A DNA stretch of 64,000 nt. It comes from Sva-07 sp963715825 (GTDB taxonomy: Bacteria > Actinomycetota > Acidimicrobiia > Acidimicrobiales > Ilumatobacteraceae). The notes beneath the pieces are model-generated. The model did not search any database. It was not told where the DNA came from and saw only the letters and a program-made list of their open reading frames with translations. Numbering within the stretch: the stretch's first letter is position 1; each line of letters begins with the position of its first letter. The stretch is from assembly GCA_963715825.1 (NCBI GenBank), contig CAVQSI010000027.1:186001-250000 (forward strand), read 5' to 3'. This document shows positions 27,195-34,976 of this stretch, in pieces. A program made the position numbers and the translations under genes.

Positions 27195-28229
27195 ATGCGT
27201 GTCGAACCGATCGATCTGCGTCCGTTCCGCACCGGTTCCGACGCCGACCGCCGACGCGTGGCCGACCAGTTCGATCAGGCAGCGCGGACCTCCGGGTTCT
27301 TGGCGATCACGGGGCACGGCGTCGACGCCGACCTGTGCGCTGCGATGCTCGACGTGACCGCCCGGTTCTTCGACCTGCCCGTCGCCGAGAAGATGGCGTA
27401 CTTCGTCGAGGACCGCTCGGCGAACCGCGGCTACGCACCCGAAGGCTCCGAGGCGCTGGCCTACTCGCTCGGTGAGGCCGACCTGCCGACCGATCTGTTC
27501 GAGGCGTTCAACTGCGGGTTGGAGCTCTCCGACGAACAGCTCGCGGACCCGTACTACGCAGCCCGGCGCGACACCCTGTTCGCGCCGAACGTGTGGCCGG
27601 CGGCGCCCACCGCGTTCCGTGACACCTGGCTCGCCTACATGCAGGCCGTGGACCAGGTGGCGAACGAGGTCATGTCGGCCGCCGCCGTCGCGCTCGGGAT
27701 GCCACCCGAGCACTTCGTGACGTACCTCGACAAGGGTCCGACGGTGATGCGAGCGAACAACTATCAACGTCGCCCGGGCGCTGGTGATCCGCTTCCGAAC
27801 CAGATGCGGATGGGCGCCCACACCGACTACGGCAGCATCACGGTGTTGCTCGCCGATCCCGTTCCGGGACTGCAGATCTGCGACGACGCGGGTCGTTGGC
27901 ACGATGTCGTGCCGACGCCGGGGTCGTTCGTCGTCAACGTCGGCGACCTGTTGGCCGAGTGGTCGAACGACCGATGGCGCTCGACGATGCACCGTGTCGT
28001 GCCGCCACCGCCCGACGCCGACGGCGCGGTGCGCCGGCGGTCCGTGGCGTGGTTCCAACAGCCGAACTGGGACGCGTCGATCGAGTGTCTGCCGACCTGC
28101 TCCGACGAAGCCAACCCGCCCCGGTACGCGCCGGTCACCTCCGGCGAGCACCTGATGGCCAAGCTGATGGGACCACGCCTGCTCGAACCGTCGACGCCGT
28201 CGGTCCGACTCACCGACCCGTCCACTTGA
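27195..28229 (+). CDS. 2-oxoglutarate/Fe(II) oxygenase, isopenicillin N synthase family
   Basis: A 344-residue non-heme iron oxygenase. The N-terminal DIOX_N part is DQAARTSGFLAITGHGVDADL. The iron-binding HxD is in MGAHTDYGSITVLLADPVPGLQI near residue 210. The distal His and 2OG-binding Arg-x-Ser region are RWRSTMHRVVPP and RRSVAWFQQPN near residues 260-290. It would hydroxylate, desaturate or cyclise a small molecule. Placed last in the 22-28 kb sugar/amino-sugar gene group. The length and motif order are normal for IPNS-like enzymes. Confidence 0.88.
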   Translation: MRVEPIDLRPFRTGSDADRRRVADQFDQAARTSGFLAITGHGVDADLCAAMLDVTARFFDLPVAEKMAYFVEDRSANRGYAPEGSEALAYSLGEADLPTDLFEAFNCGLELSDEQLADPYYAARRDTLFAPNVWPAAPTAFRDTWLAYMQAVDQVANEVMSAAAVALGMPPEHFVTYLDKGPTVMRANNYQRRPGAGDPLPNQMRMGAHTDYGSITVLLADPVPGLQICDDAGRWHDVVPTPGSFVVNVGDLLAEWSNDRWRSTMHRVVPPPPDADGAVRRRSVAWFQQPNWDASIECLPTCSDEANPPRYAPVTSGEHLMAKLMGPRLLEPSTPSVRLTDPST

Positions 28230-28295
28230 CGCGGAATTGACCGTGTAGCCGGTTTCTTGAGTCAAGCCAGTGCCCCTCGCCGCCGAGACCAGAAC

Positions 28296-28658
28296 ATGCA
28301 ACTCGCTGCGATGGACACACTCACCGAGGATTTCTCATCGATCGTTCAGGTCCCGGCCCCCGAGGCCTCGATCGACAGCGTCGTCGAGTTCTCACACACC
28401 TACGACGCGTACGGCGTCCACGGGAGCCTCGAGCGGATCTCGATCGTGGCCAGCCGTGTCTGGGACGCCCGTGCGGCGGGTCGGCTGGCCGAGTGCGAAC
28501 TGGACGACCTGCGCACTGCGCTGTTCATGACGCAACGCGGCTGGCACAGCGATCTCGCATCGATCGAACTCGATGTCGGCGTGGAGTGGGAGCTCATCGA
28601 GGCGATCAACGACGCCTCCGGCGGCCTCGTGCGCGACGACCGCCCGATCCTGCTCTGA
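28296..28658 (+). CDS. Conserved hypothetical protein
   Basis: A 120-residue acidic soluble protein with no motif I recognise. Predicted helices appear in SSIVQVPAPEASIDSVVEF, GVHGSLERISIVASRVW and LAECELDDLRTALFMTQRGW. Start codon is uncertain: ATG 28296 (MQLAAMDTL), ATG 28311, or TTG 28257. Strong third-position GC bias supports coding. It lies between the oxygenase and a convergent lipoprotein gene, 22 bases from the latter. It could be a small regulator; function unknown. Confidence 0.5.
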   Translation: MQLAAMDTLTEDFSSIVQVPAPEASIDSVVEFSHTYDAYGVHGSLERISIVASRVWDARAAGRLAECELDDLRTALFMTQRGWHSDLASIELDVGVEWELIEAINDASGGLVRDDRPILL

Positions 28659-28679
28659 ATCGAACGTCCGGCGTCCCGC

Positions 28680-29249
28680 TCAGATCAGCGGGGCGAGTTC
28701 CCGAGCAATGTCGATCACCTCGTCACCGTTGCCGGTGACCACGAGGAACGACATCGTCGCCCCGTCGACACGCACGAGCACCGCCTGGGTGAAGTCGCTG
28801 TCGATCGTGTCGAGCTCGACGCCGAACACCGAATCGGGCAGCCCGTCGACCGGTCGTTGATCGGCATCGGATCCGGAGCAGTCCATCGTCGCCCACGTGT
28901 CGAGCACGGCCTGGGCCGTGTCGGGTTCGCTGCTCAGCTCGACCACGGTGTGGTTGATGCCCAGCTGCCGTTGCTCATCGCCGAACTCGATGCTGTCGGC
29001 AGCCGCGAGTTCGACGACGGGAATCTCGCCGTCGAACGGGCACGGTGGCGCCACGGTGCCCGGCAGCAGCGCCACGTCACCGGGGTCGCTGGCCACCCAG
29101 CCGTCGCCCAGTTGTTCCTCGCTCAACAGCGGCGGCAGCTCGGCGCCCCCGGAGTCCGGCGAGCCGTCACAGCCGACGGCCAACACCGACGCTGCGACGA
29201 TCGCCAGCCCCGCGGACACCAGCCGCTGCGTGACCAGCCGCCGCCTCAC
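28680..29249 (-). CDS. Hypothetical lipoprotein
   Basis: A 189-residue secreted lipoprotein. GTG 29249 opens an Arg-rich n-region and a hydrophobic stretch ending in the lipobox LAVGC, followed by an acidic linker. Two Cys pairs are possible in the mature part (PPCPFDGE and MDCSGSD). The C-terminal region has FTQAVLVRVDGATMSFLVVTGNGDEV, which resembles sensor-type domains of actinobacterial lipoproteins (PknH sensor/DUF-like); not certain. GTG overlaps the stop of the membrane-protein gene (GTGA), so the two are co-translated. Confidence 0.6.
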   Translation of the reverse strand: MRRRLVTQRLVSAGLAIVAASVLAVGCDGSPDSGGAELPPLLSEEQLGDGWVASDPGDVALLPGTVAPPCPFDGEIPVVELAAADSIEFGDEQRQLGINHTVVELSSEPDTAQAVLDTWATMDCSGSDADQRPVDGLPDSVFGVELDTIDSDFTQAVLVRVDGATMSFLVVTGNGDEVIDIARELAPLI

Positions 29250-30139
29250 CAGTTGCTCCGGCGTTCGCGTTCACGAGCCCATCCGTCGGCGGCGATGCCG
29301 GCAAAGGCGACACCCGCACCGAGCACCACACCGGCGCCGACGAGCAGGAGCATCGAGGGCACCGCGTCGTTCCACACGGTCTGCAGCATCTCGCCGAACA
29401 GTGTGTCGGCGGCGAGGCCGATCGCCCAGCCCGTGACGAGCAGCCCCGCCAACCACGCACCGCTGACGATCATCGCTGCGATGCCGATGCGGCGGAGCCC
29501 GCGGCCCGGCCGCGGGTGCACGACCACCGCTGCGAAGCCGAACACGAACAACGCCAGCGCGGCGATGATCCGCGTCGTCTCGGCGACGCGCAGCAGGCCG
29601 AGCTGGGGTACGTCGGTCGGTACCACCGACGGCAACCCCACCGCCTCGACGGCGGTGTCGAGCCCGAGCTGGTCGAGGCCCGTCTGCTCGAGGCCCGTGA
29701 GGTCGATGCCCGCAGCTGCCGGGTCGAGGCCAGCGGCCGTCGCCGTGTCGAACACCGAGCGGGCGATCGCGCTGCGCACGGCCACGTTGCCGTCGGGCAC
29801 GCTGCCGATGTCGGGATCGACGATCAGGCGGTGCGCTCCCATCAGCGAGGAGCTGACGGCGCTCGTCACCGCTGGATCCGTGCTCGTCGCGGTGGCCAGC
29901 TGCGAGGCGATCTCGGCGCCGGCGATCGGGGCGACCGCGCGCTCGACGGTCTGCTCGATCACGTCGGCGGTGAAGCGCGACGTGGCGATCTGTTCGGCTG
30001 CCTGCTCGGCGCGCGCCTCGTCGAGCACCGACATCAATGCGAGTTGTGAGCTGATCAGAGCGCCGAGCGCGATTGCACACAGTGCGAGGCAGAACCCGGC
30101 GATCGTCCGCTGTGTCGTCGAGCCCCGACCGTCGGTCAT
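29246..30139 (-). CDS. Multi-pass membrane protein with N-terminal extracytoplasmic domain
   Basis: A 297-residue protein from ATG 30139 (MTDGRGSTTQRT). A first helix (about residues 12-35) is followed by about 140 extracytoplasmic residues, including a Gly-Leu-Asp-Gln repeat (GLEQTGLDQLGLD). Three more helices lie near the C-terminus (LRVAETTRIIAALALFVFGFAAVVV, GIAAMIVSGAWLAGLLVTGWAIGL, AVPSMLLLVGAGVVLGAGVAFAG). No known family is recognised. It is coupled to the lipoprotein gene. A small dyad GTGACC...GGTCAC lies just upstream. Confidence 0.6.
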   Translation of the reverse strand: MTDGRGSTTQRTIAGFCLALCAIALGALISSQLALMSVLDEARAEQAAEQIATSRFTADVIEQTVERAVAPIAGAEIASQLATATSTDPAVTSAVSSSLMGAHRLIVDPDIGSVPDGNVAVRSAIARSVFDTATAAGLDPAAAGIDLTGLEQTGLDQLGLDTAVEAVGLPSVVPTDVPQLGLLRVAETTRIIAALALFVFGFAAVVVHPRPGRGLRRIGIAAMIVSGAWLAGLLVTGWAIGLAADTLFGEMLQTVWNDAVPSMLLLVGAGVVLGAGVAFAGIAADGWARERERRSNW

Positions 30140-30179
30140 CGCCCCATCGTGACCGATCGGGGTCACCCGAACGTGTCGC

Positions 30180-30854
30180 TCAGAGCAATCGGTCGAGCAG
30201 GGCCGCCGCGGCGGCCACCGGGTCGGTGACCTGCATGGTCTGCAGTCCGACGGCCTCGGCGCCCGCGATGTTCCACGGGAAGTCGTCGAGGAACAGGGTG
30301 CGTTCGGTCGCCGTGCCGAGCTGCTCGATGGTGAACTCGAAGATGTCGGCGTTCGGCTTGCGCATGTCGACCTCGCACGAGTCGACCACGACGTCGACGA
30401 GGTTGTCGGCGTCCCACAGCGTGCGCCAGGCGCCCCATTCCTTGATGTTGTTGGTGAGAATGGCCGTGCGATAGCCCGCGTGACGCAACGCTTGCGTCGC
30501 GTCGATCATCTCGGGGACCTTCGACATGCCGGTGAGCAGGTCGCCGCCCCGCGGTGGCGTCGGGAAGGCGTCGAATCCTGCCGTTCGCCACAGCGGTTCG
30601 ATCCCGGCGACGTACTCGTCGAAGTCGATCCGACCCCGTTCGAGCAGGTGCCACGGGTGCTCTCCCTCGTTGGCGAGGGGGCCCATCATGATCTCCACCA
30701 ACACCATGGTGTCGATGTCGGCGTCGATCCCGCTCGCATCGATCTGCTTGCGCATCATCGCGCCGGGACTGGTGCTGAGCACGCCGACGAAGTCGAAGAT
30801 CACGGCATCGACGTCCGGGTTCGGTCTCGTCACCGAAGCGACGCTATCGGTCAT
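30180..30854 (-). CDS. HAD-superfamily hydrolase
   Basis: A 224-residue HAD hydrolase of the IA type. Motif I is VIFDFVGVLST: the first Asp is present but the second is replaced by Val, as in epoxide-hydrolase N-domain relatives. Motif II is TAILTNNIKEW (Asn-Asn), Lys of motif III in MRKPNADIFEFTIE, and motif IV in LFLDDFPWNIAGAEAVGLQT. The missing second Asp reduces the likelihood of classical phosphatase activity. ATG 30854 overlaps the stop of the preceding membrane-protein gene (ATGA). Last gene of the four-gene operon starting at 34756. Confidence 0.82.
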   Translation of the reverse strand: MTDSVASVTRPNPDVDAVIFDFVGVLSTSPGAMMRKQIDASGIDADIDTMVLVEIMMGPLANEGEHPWHLLERGRIDFDEYVAGIEPLWRTAGFDAFPTPPRGGDLLTGMSKVPEMIDATQALRHAGYRTAILTNNIKEWGAWRTLWDADNLVDVVVDSCEVDMRKPNADIFEFTIEQLGTATERTLFLDDFPWNIAGAEAVGLQTMQVTDPVAAAAALLDRLL

Positions 30855-31279
30855 GCCGCGACGGCGATCATGGCGATCGCCGCGGCGCCACGGACGGTCC
30901 ATGCTGCCGTGCGGATCCAGTTGGTCCTGACCAGACGTCGGTGGACGACCGGGTCGAATCCTGTCGACAGGCGCATGTGCAGCGGCGCGTAGAACAGCAG
31001 CGTCGACAGCCAGAGCGCGAACAGCAGCGCTGCTGCACCGACCGACAGCCATCCGGGCACGTCGTCGACGAACACCACCACACCGGCGGTCGCGATGACC
31101 TCGATCGGCGCCAGCAGCGCCAGCAACGCGGTCACCCGGTTGCGGTGCATCAGCTCGTACGCGACGAACCCGTCGGCGGGCACCGCCGCCATCATCGGGT
31201 ACACCAGCAGCTGGATCGTCCAGATGAATCCGACCATCACCGCCGTGCCGGCGAGGTTGGCGACGAGCCAGCCGTTCAT
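30851..31279 (-). CDS. Four-helix integral membrane protein
   Basis: A 142-residue hydrophobic protein with four predicted helices (about residues 5-30, 48-72, 77-100, 122-142). It has MHRNRVTALLALLAPIEVIA and FYAPLHMRLSTGFDPVVHRRLVRTNWIRTAAWTVR, a DUF4149-like/DUF1772-like pattern common in small actinobacterial membrane proteins of unknown role. Coupled by ATGA overlaps to the dikinase fusion upstream and the HAD gene downstream, so it should function with them. Confidence 0.65.
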   Translation of the reverse strand: MNGWLVANLAGTAVMVGFIWTIQLLVYPMMAAVPADGFVAYELMHRNRVTALLALLAPIEVIATAGVVVFVDDVPGWLSVGAAALLFALWLSTLLFYAPLHMRLSTGFDPVVHRRLVRTNWIRTAAWTVRGAAAIAMIAVAA

Positions 31280-34152
31280 CGGATGATCTGGACCGTGCCC
31301 CGACGGCCGTCGACGCGCACGCGGTCGCCCGTGGACACGTTCGCCGCAACACCGCGGGCGTTGGTCACGGCGGCCAGGCCGAGCTCACGCAGCACGATCG
31401 AGCCGTGCGAGAGATCGCCGCCGAGTTCGATCGCCACGCCGCTGACGAGGCTGAACGTCGCCATCCAGCCCGGGTCGACGCTCGGCGCCACCAGGATCGT
31501 CGTCGCCGGGTCGAACCCGTCGGGCAGCTCGTGAGCGGGCTCGTGGAGCACCCAGGCCCGACCCTCGGCGCTGGCCGCAACCAGGCCCATGCCGTGGAAC
31601 TCCGACGGTGGCGCTCCGCCGTCAGCGTTGGGGGAACCCTGCGTCGTTGGCGGGTCGAACCGGCGGATCACCTCGGGGATCGGCGTCGATCGACGCCGTT
31701 CGGTCGCGGCGCGACGCTCGACCAGCAGGGCCTCGTCCGGGCGCCAGCCGTCGTCGAGACGGCGTACCTCGTCGGTGTCGAGTAGCCACAACGACTCGGG
31801 ATCGACACCCGCTGCCTCGGCGTGGCGGAGCAACTCGCGACGAACGGCAAGGAACGAGCGCATCGAGGTGCTGCGGAACTCCTCGCGGGCGGTGATCGGT
31901 CGGCGGGCCACCAACCACAGCGGCAGTGTCAGCGTCCCGAGCACCGACCGCGGTGGGAGCCTGCGCGGCGTCGGCGATGTCCGCGGCGTGCGCAAGCTCG
32001 CGAGCACCGGTGCCGGCTCCTCGACGTAGCGCGGGCGGGCGAGGTCGGACTCGTAGATGCCTCGATGTCCGTTGCGGGCGAGCCAGCGATCCCACGCTGC
32101 CGTGGCGTGCGCACCGAATGCGGCCGGGTCGATCGGTGCTGCACCATCAGTCGCTGAGGCGGCTGCGCCGGCCGGCAGCGTCGAACGCACGTCGTCGAGT
32201 TCGCGGAACATGCGCGTCGCTGCGGTTTCGTTGCGCGCGGCGTGCTCCTCGAGCACCCCGAGCGATCGCAGCAGCGACGTCGGCAGGCTCGCCGCGGTGT
32301 TGAGCGCAGTCATTGCATGCACGGTGGCCACGTAGTTGCGGCAGGCCCGGTCGACTGCGTCGCCGAACGTGATGGTGGGCACGGCATTGTCGTTGGCCAT
32401 CGTGGCGGCGACGTCGTCGGCGAAGCGGAGCGCACCCGCCTGCGCCCAACCGAGGCGCGCGAGCACCGGAAGTCGTCGGACGATGCGTCGAGGCCGCACT
32501 CCGGACCCGCCCTCGTCGGTGCCGCCGATCGAGTCGGTGACCAGCCGGGTCGGCAGGCCGAGCGAGCGCATGAAGTCGACCATCAATGACAGGTTGATCA
32601 GCGGTCGGCCGTCGAACACCTCGATGAAGTTGCGGTCGGTCGGCAGGCTCGGATCGAAACGGCGGTAGTAGTCGAACAGCTCGGGAGAGCCGTCCGCGAT
32701 CAGCGAGGTCATGAAGACCGACGGTGGGTCGGGCAGGATCTCGCGATGATTGGCGATGGTGAAGGTCTCGTTGCGCAGCGGTGACACCGTGACCGGCCGG
32801 ATCTGCACCAGCCAGCACCTCACGCCGTCGTCGGCCCACTCGATGTCCCACCGCTCGTCGCCGAACTCGGACCGCACGTCGCGGAGCAGTTGTGCGAGGC
32901 GGTGCTGCCAGCCGGGTTGGCCGGGTTCGGGTGGTTCGCTGCCGACGCGTCGGGCCAGCGAGATCAACTCGCCCTCGCGGGTACCGCCGACGAGCCCATC
33001 GGCGAGCCCGTCGACCCACTCGACCAGGTCGTCCTGCCATCCGGCCTCGCTGAAGGCGACGCCGGCGACGACCGCCGGGACCATCTGCATCACCATCACG
33101 TCGGCGCGGTGGACCGAGTCGTCCGCGGAGGCGCGCACGTCGCGCACGGCCGCGCTGAACTCGTTCGAGTCGTCGACGGCGACGTCGAGCACCGTCGTGT
33201 ACCGCCCCGCGTTCGACGCGGTGGCGCCGTCCTCCGACGAGAACGCCGAGCGCACCGCCACTCGACCGGCCAGCGCGTCAGGCGCTTCGGTGGCGGAGCC
33301 CGGTGCGAGCACGAACGCAGGTGGCACCGGGAGACCAGCGGCAGCGGCGCGATCGAGCAACGCAGCCTTCGGTCCGACGCCCTCGGCGGCGAGCAGACCG
33401 GCGCCGACCCGCAACGGGGCCGGTCGGTCGGCGACGAGCCGTTCGGCCCAGTCGGTGATCACGTTGGCGTAGTCGGCGGGCCCTTCGACCATCGGGAAGT
33501 GGCCCCAGCCGGGTACGACGTCGGTCCACGCCCGGGGGAGCAGCGCCCGGTAGTCGGCGACCTGGTCGGCGCCGAGCACACGGTCGTCGGAACCCCAGAG
33601 CATCAGCGCGGGCATCTCGACCGGCGCCAGCGCGTTCCACCACTCGGCGGTGATGATGTCGAACATCTGCGAGAACGAATCGGCGCGTCCGTACTCGTCG
33701 AGGAATTCGTTGCGGTAGTCGACCGGGACGTCGCGTGAGAAGAAACGTCGCCCGACGAGCGGCCTGGTGAGGCGCGAACTGATGCCCCACTTGATCAGCG
33801 ACCGCACGGGTTCGGGCTTCATCAGACGCGGGAACCAACGCTGCTCCAATCGGGTGCCGACGGGGGCGTGCAGGATCAGTGCGTCGATCTCGTGGCGTTG
33901 CACCATGTCGAGCGCGATCGATCCGCCGATGCCGTGGCCGAGTACCACGAGCGGCCGTGGCAGGTGCTCGATCTCACGCCACAGCGCTTCGGCGTAGTCG
34001 GGGAGCGACCGAAGGGTCGGGTCGCCGGGTCGGCCACCGAAGCCGGGCAGGGTGATCGCTTCGAAACGGATCCGGTCGGAGACGTGCGGTTCGACGCGAG
34101 CGAACCGGAACCCGCCACCACCGTTGCCATGGACGGCGACAAGCGTGATCAT
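31276..34152 (-). CDS. Alpha/beta-hydrolase fused to PEP-synthase/rifampin-phosphotransferase-like dikinase
   Basis: A 958-residue fusion. Residues 1-250 are an alpha/beta-hydrolase domain: VHGNGGGGFRF (oxyanion loop), LGHGIGGSIALDMV (nucleophile elbow with Gly where Ser is expected), MLWGSDDRVLG (acid) and GWGHFPMVEGP (His). Residues about 255-480 are a PEP-synthase-type ATP-grasp: GPKAALLDRAAAAGLPVPPAF, VAVRSAFSSEDGATASNAGRY, and CWLVQIRPVT. The last 90 residues are the swivelling phosphohistidine domain with GGDLSHGSIVLRELGLAAV and GDRVRVDGRRGTV. The C-terminal pyruvate barrel of PEP synthase is absent, as in rifampin phosphotransferase. It should move ATP phosphate through the His to an unknown acceptor. 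ATGA overlaps bind it to genes on both sides. Confidence 0.85.
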   Translation of the reverse strand: MITLVAVHGNGGGGFRFARVEPHVSDRIRFEAITLPGFGGRPGDPTLRSLPDYAEALWREIEHLPRPLVVLGHGIGGSIALDMVQRHEIDALILHAPVGTRLEQRWFPRLMKPEPVRSLIKWGISSRLTRPLVGRRFFSRDVPVDYRNEFLDEYGRADSFSQMFDIITAEWWNALAPVEMPALMLWGSDDRVLGADQVADYRALLPRAWTDVVPGWGHFPMVEGPADYANVITDWAERLVADRPAPLRVGAGLLAAEGVGPKAALLDRAAAAGLPVPPAFVLAPGSATEAPDALAGRVAVRSAFSSEDGATASNAGRYTTVLDVAVDDSNEFSAAVRDVRASADDSVHRADVMVMQMVPAVVAGVAFSEAGWQDDLVEWVDGLADGLVGGTREGELISLARRVGSEPPEPGQPGWQHRLAQLLRDVRSEFGDERWDIEWADDGVRCWLVQIRPVTVSPLRNETFTIANHREILPDPPSVFMTSLIADGSPELFDYYRRFDPSLPTDRNFIEVFDGRPLINLSLMVDFMRSLGLPTRLVTDSIGGTDEGGSGVRPRRIVRRLPVLARLGWAQAGALRFADDVAATMANDNAVPTITFGDAVDRACRNYVATVHAMTALNTAASLPTSLLRSLGVLEEHAARNETAATRMFRELDDVRSTLPAGAAASATDGAAPIDPAAFGAHATAAWDRWLARNGHRGIYESDLARPRYVEEPAPVLASLRTPRTSPTPRRLPPRSVLGTLTLPLWLVARRPITAREEFRSTSMRSFLAVRRELLRHAEAAGVDPESLWLLDTDEVRRLDDGWRPDEALLVERRAATERRRSTPIPEVIRRFDPPTTQGSPNADGGAPPSEFHGMGLVAASAEGRAWVLHEPAHELPDGFDPATTILVAPSVDPGWMATFSLVSGVAIELGGDLSHGSIVLRELGLAAVTNARGVAANVSTGDRVRVDGRRGTVQIIR

Positions 34153-34756
34153 GACGTCCCTCGGTTCACGATGGGGATGTCGGAGAGATCGGGTCGGTCG
34201 CCGGCGTGCGTGCCGACCCATCGCCACAGCACCTGGTCGCCGTCGATGACGGTCCACACGGGCAGCGTCCAACCGTCGCCGACCTTGGCGCCGATGAACT
34301 TGCCTCGACTCGTCGCTCGCACCCCGGCGATCCAGGATCGCAGGCCGAACATCTCGCGCCATCCGCCGCGCGGGACTGCGAAGGCCCGATACAGCACCTG
34401 GTCGGGGTCGGCGATGCCGCGTGCGGTACCCCGAGCGGCCGACACGACATGGGCGTCGAGGAACCGTTCGCCCACCTCGGCAGGCGCCATGAAGACGAAG
34501 ACGGGGTCGGGGATCCTGGTCATGTGGGGACGGTCATGTCGGGCGTGTGGGTCATGTCGGGCGTGTGGGTCGTGTCGGGCGCGTCGCGCACGGCGATCGC
34601 ACTGAGGTCGTGGAGCACCTCTTTGGGGAACAGTCAACCGAAATGGCGCAGGAACACCAGCAGCACGGGCCCGCCGGAGGTCAACTCGCGCACGGTGGCC
34701 GCGTCGGTGCGCACGCCGTCGATCGGAAGGTCGAGCACCGAATCGGGAAGCGTCAT
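34149..34756 (-). pseudogene. SelL-like peroxiredoxin/redox protein, interrupted by in-frame UGA and a frameshift
   Basis: From ATG 34756 the frame reads MTLPDSVLDLPIDG... and LLVFLRHFG, then UGA exactly where the family carries its redox Cys or selenocysteine (FLRHFG-C/U). Reading through gives LFPKEVLHDLSAIAVRD. It then enters three 18-bp repeats, and the frame is lost at a 14-bp partial repeat. The C-terminal half continues in another frame from 34523: DPVFVFMAPAEVGERFLD, ADPDQVLYRAFAVPRGGW and WTLPVWTVIDGDQVLWRWVGTHAGD, which match SelL/AhpC-TSA-like proteins well. The second Cys of the CxxC is Pro here. Options: selenoprotein, nonsense mutation, or sequence error plus frameshift. The C-terminal half ends in an ATGA overlap with the dikinase fusion. 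Confidence 0.6.
34519..34586. repeat. 18-bp tandem repeat (three units plus a 14-bp partial) inside the SelL-like gene
   Basis: Two identical units of GTCATGTCGGGCGTGTGG, a third with three mismatches, and a 14-base partial copy at 34519-34532. Full units add six residues in frame; the shortened unit breaks the frame. This is a slippage-prone locus. Confidence 0.8.
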
Positions 34757-34976
34757 GCACTGAGCATGCGCCGGTGGGCCGGGGAGTGCGCAGTCCAGCG
34801 CCAAGAGCGGCCGCCGATGTGACGGCTGACCGTTGCAGCGTCGGCTGGCCACCCGGGCGTTCACCCCTCGATCGGTCGAACGGCATCGCGAGCTTGCGGC
34901 GTCGCTTGCCGACAACGAAGGGCGCCAGATCCTCGGCCGCAGCCCAGCACACCTCCCGGTGACGGTCACGGCCTGA

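Noticed and set aside
34624..34680. Canonical SECIS directly after the UGA
   Set aside because: A small hairpin (GAGGU/ACCUC) exists 12 bases after the UGA, but its loop lacks the GG(U/A)C-type apex; not enough for a SECIS call.
34757..34976. Extra short gene between amidase and the SelL-like gene
   Set aside because: Open frames are short, change in all frames and lack GC3 bias; treated as intergenic.
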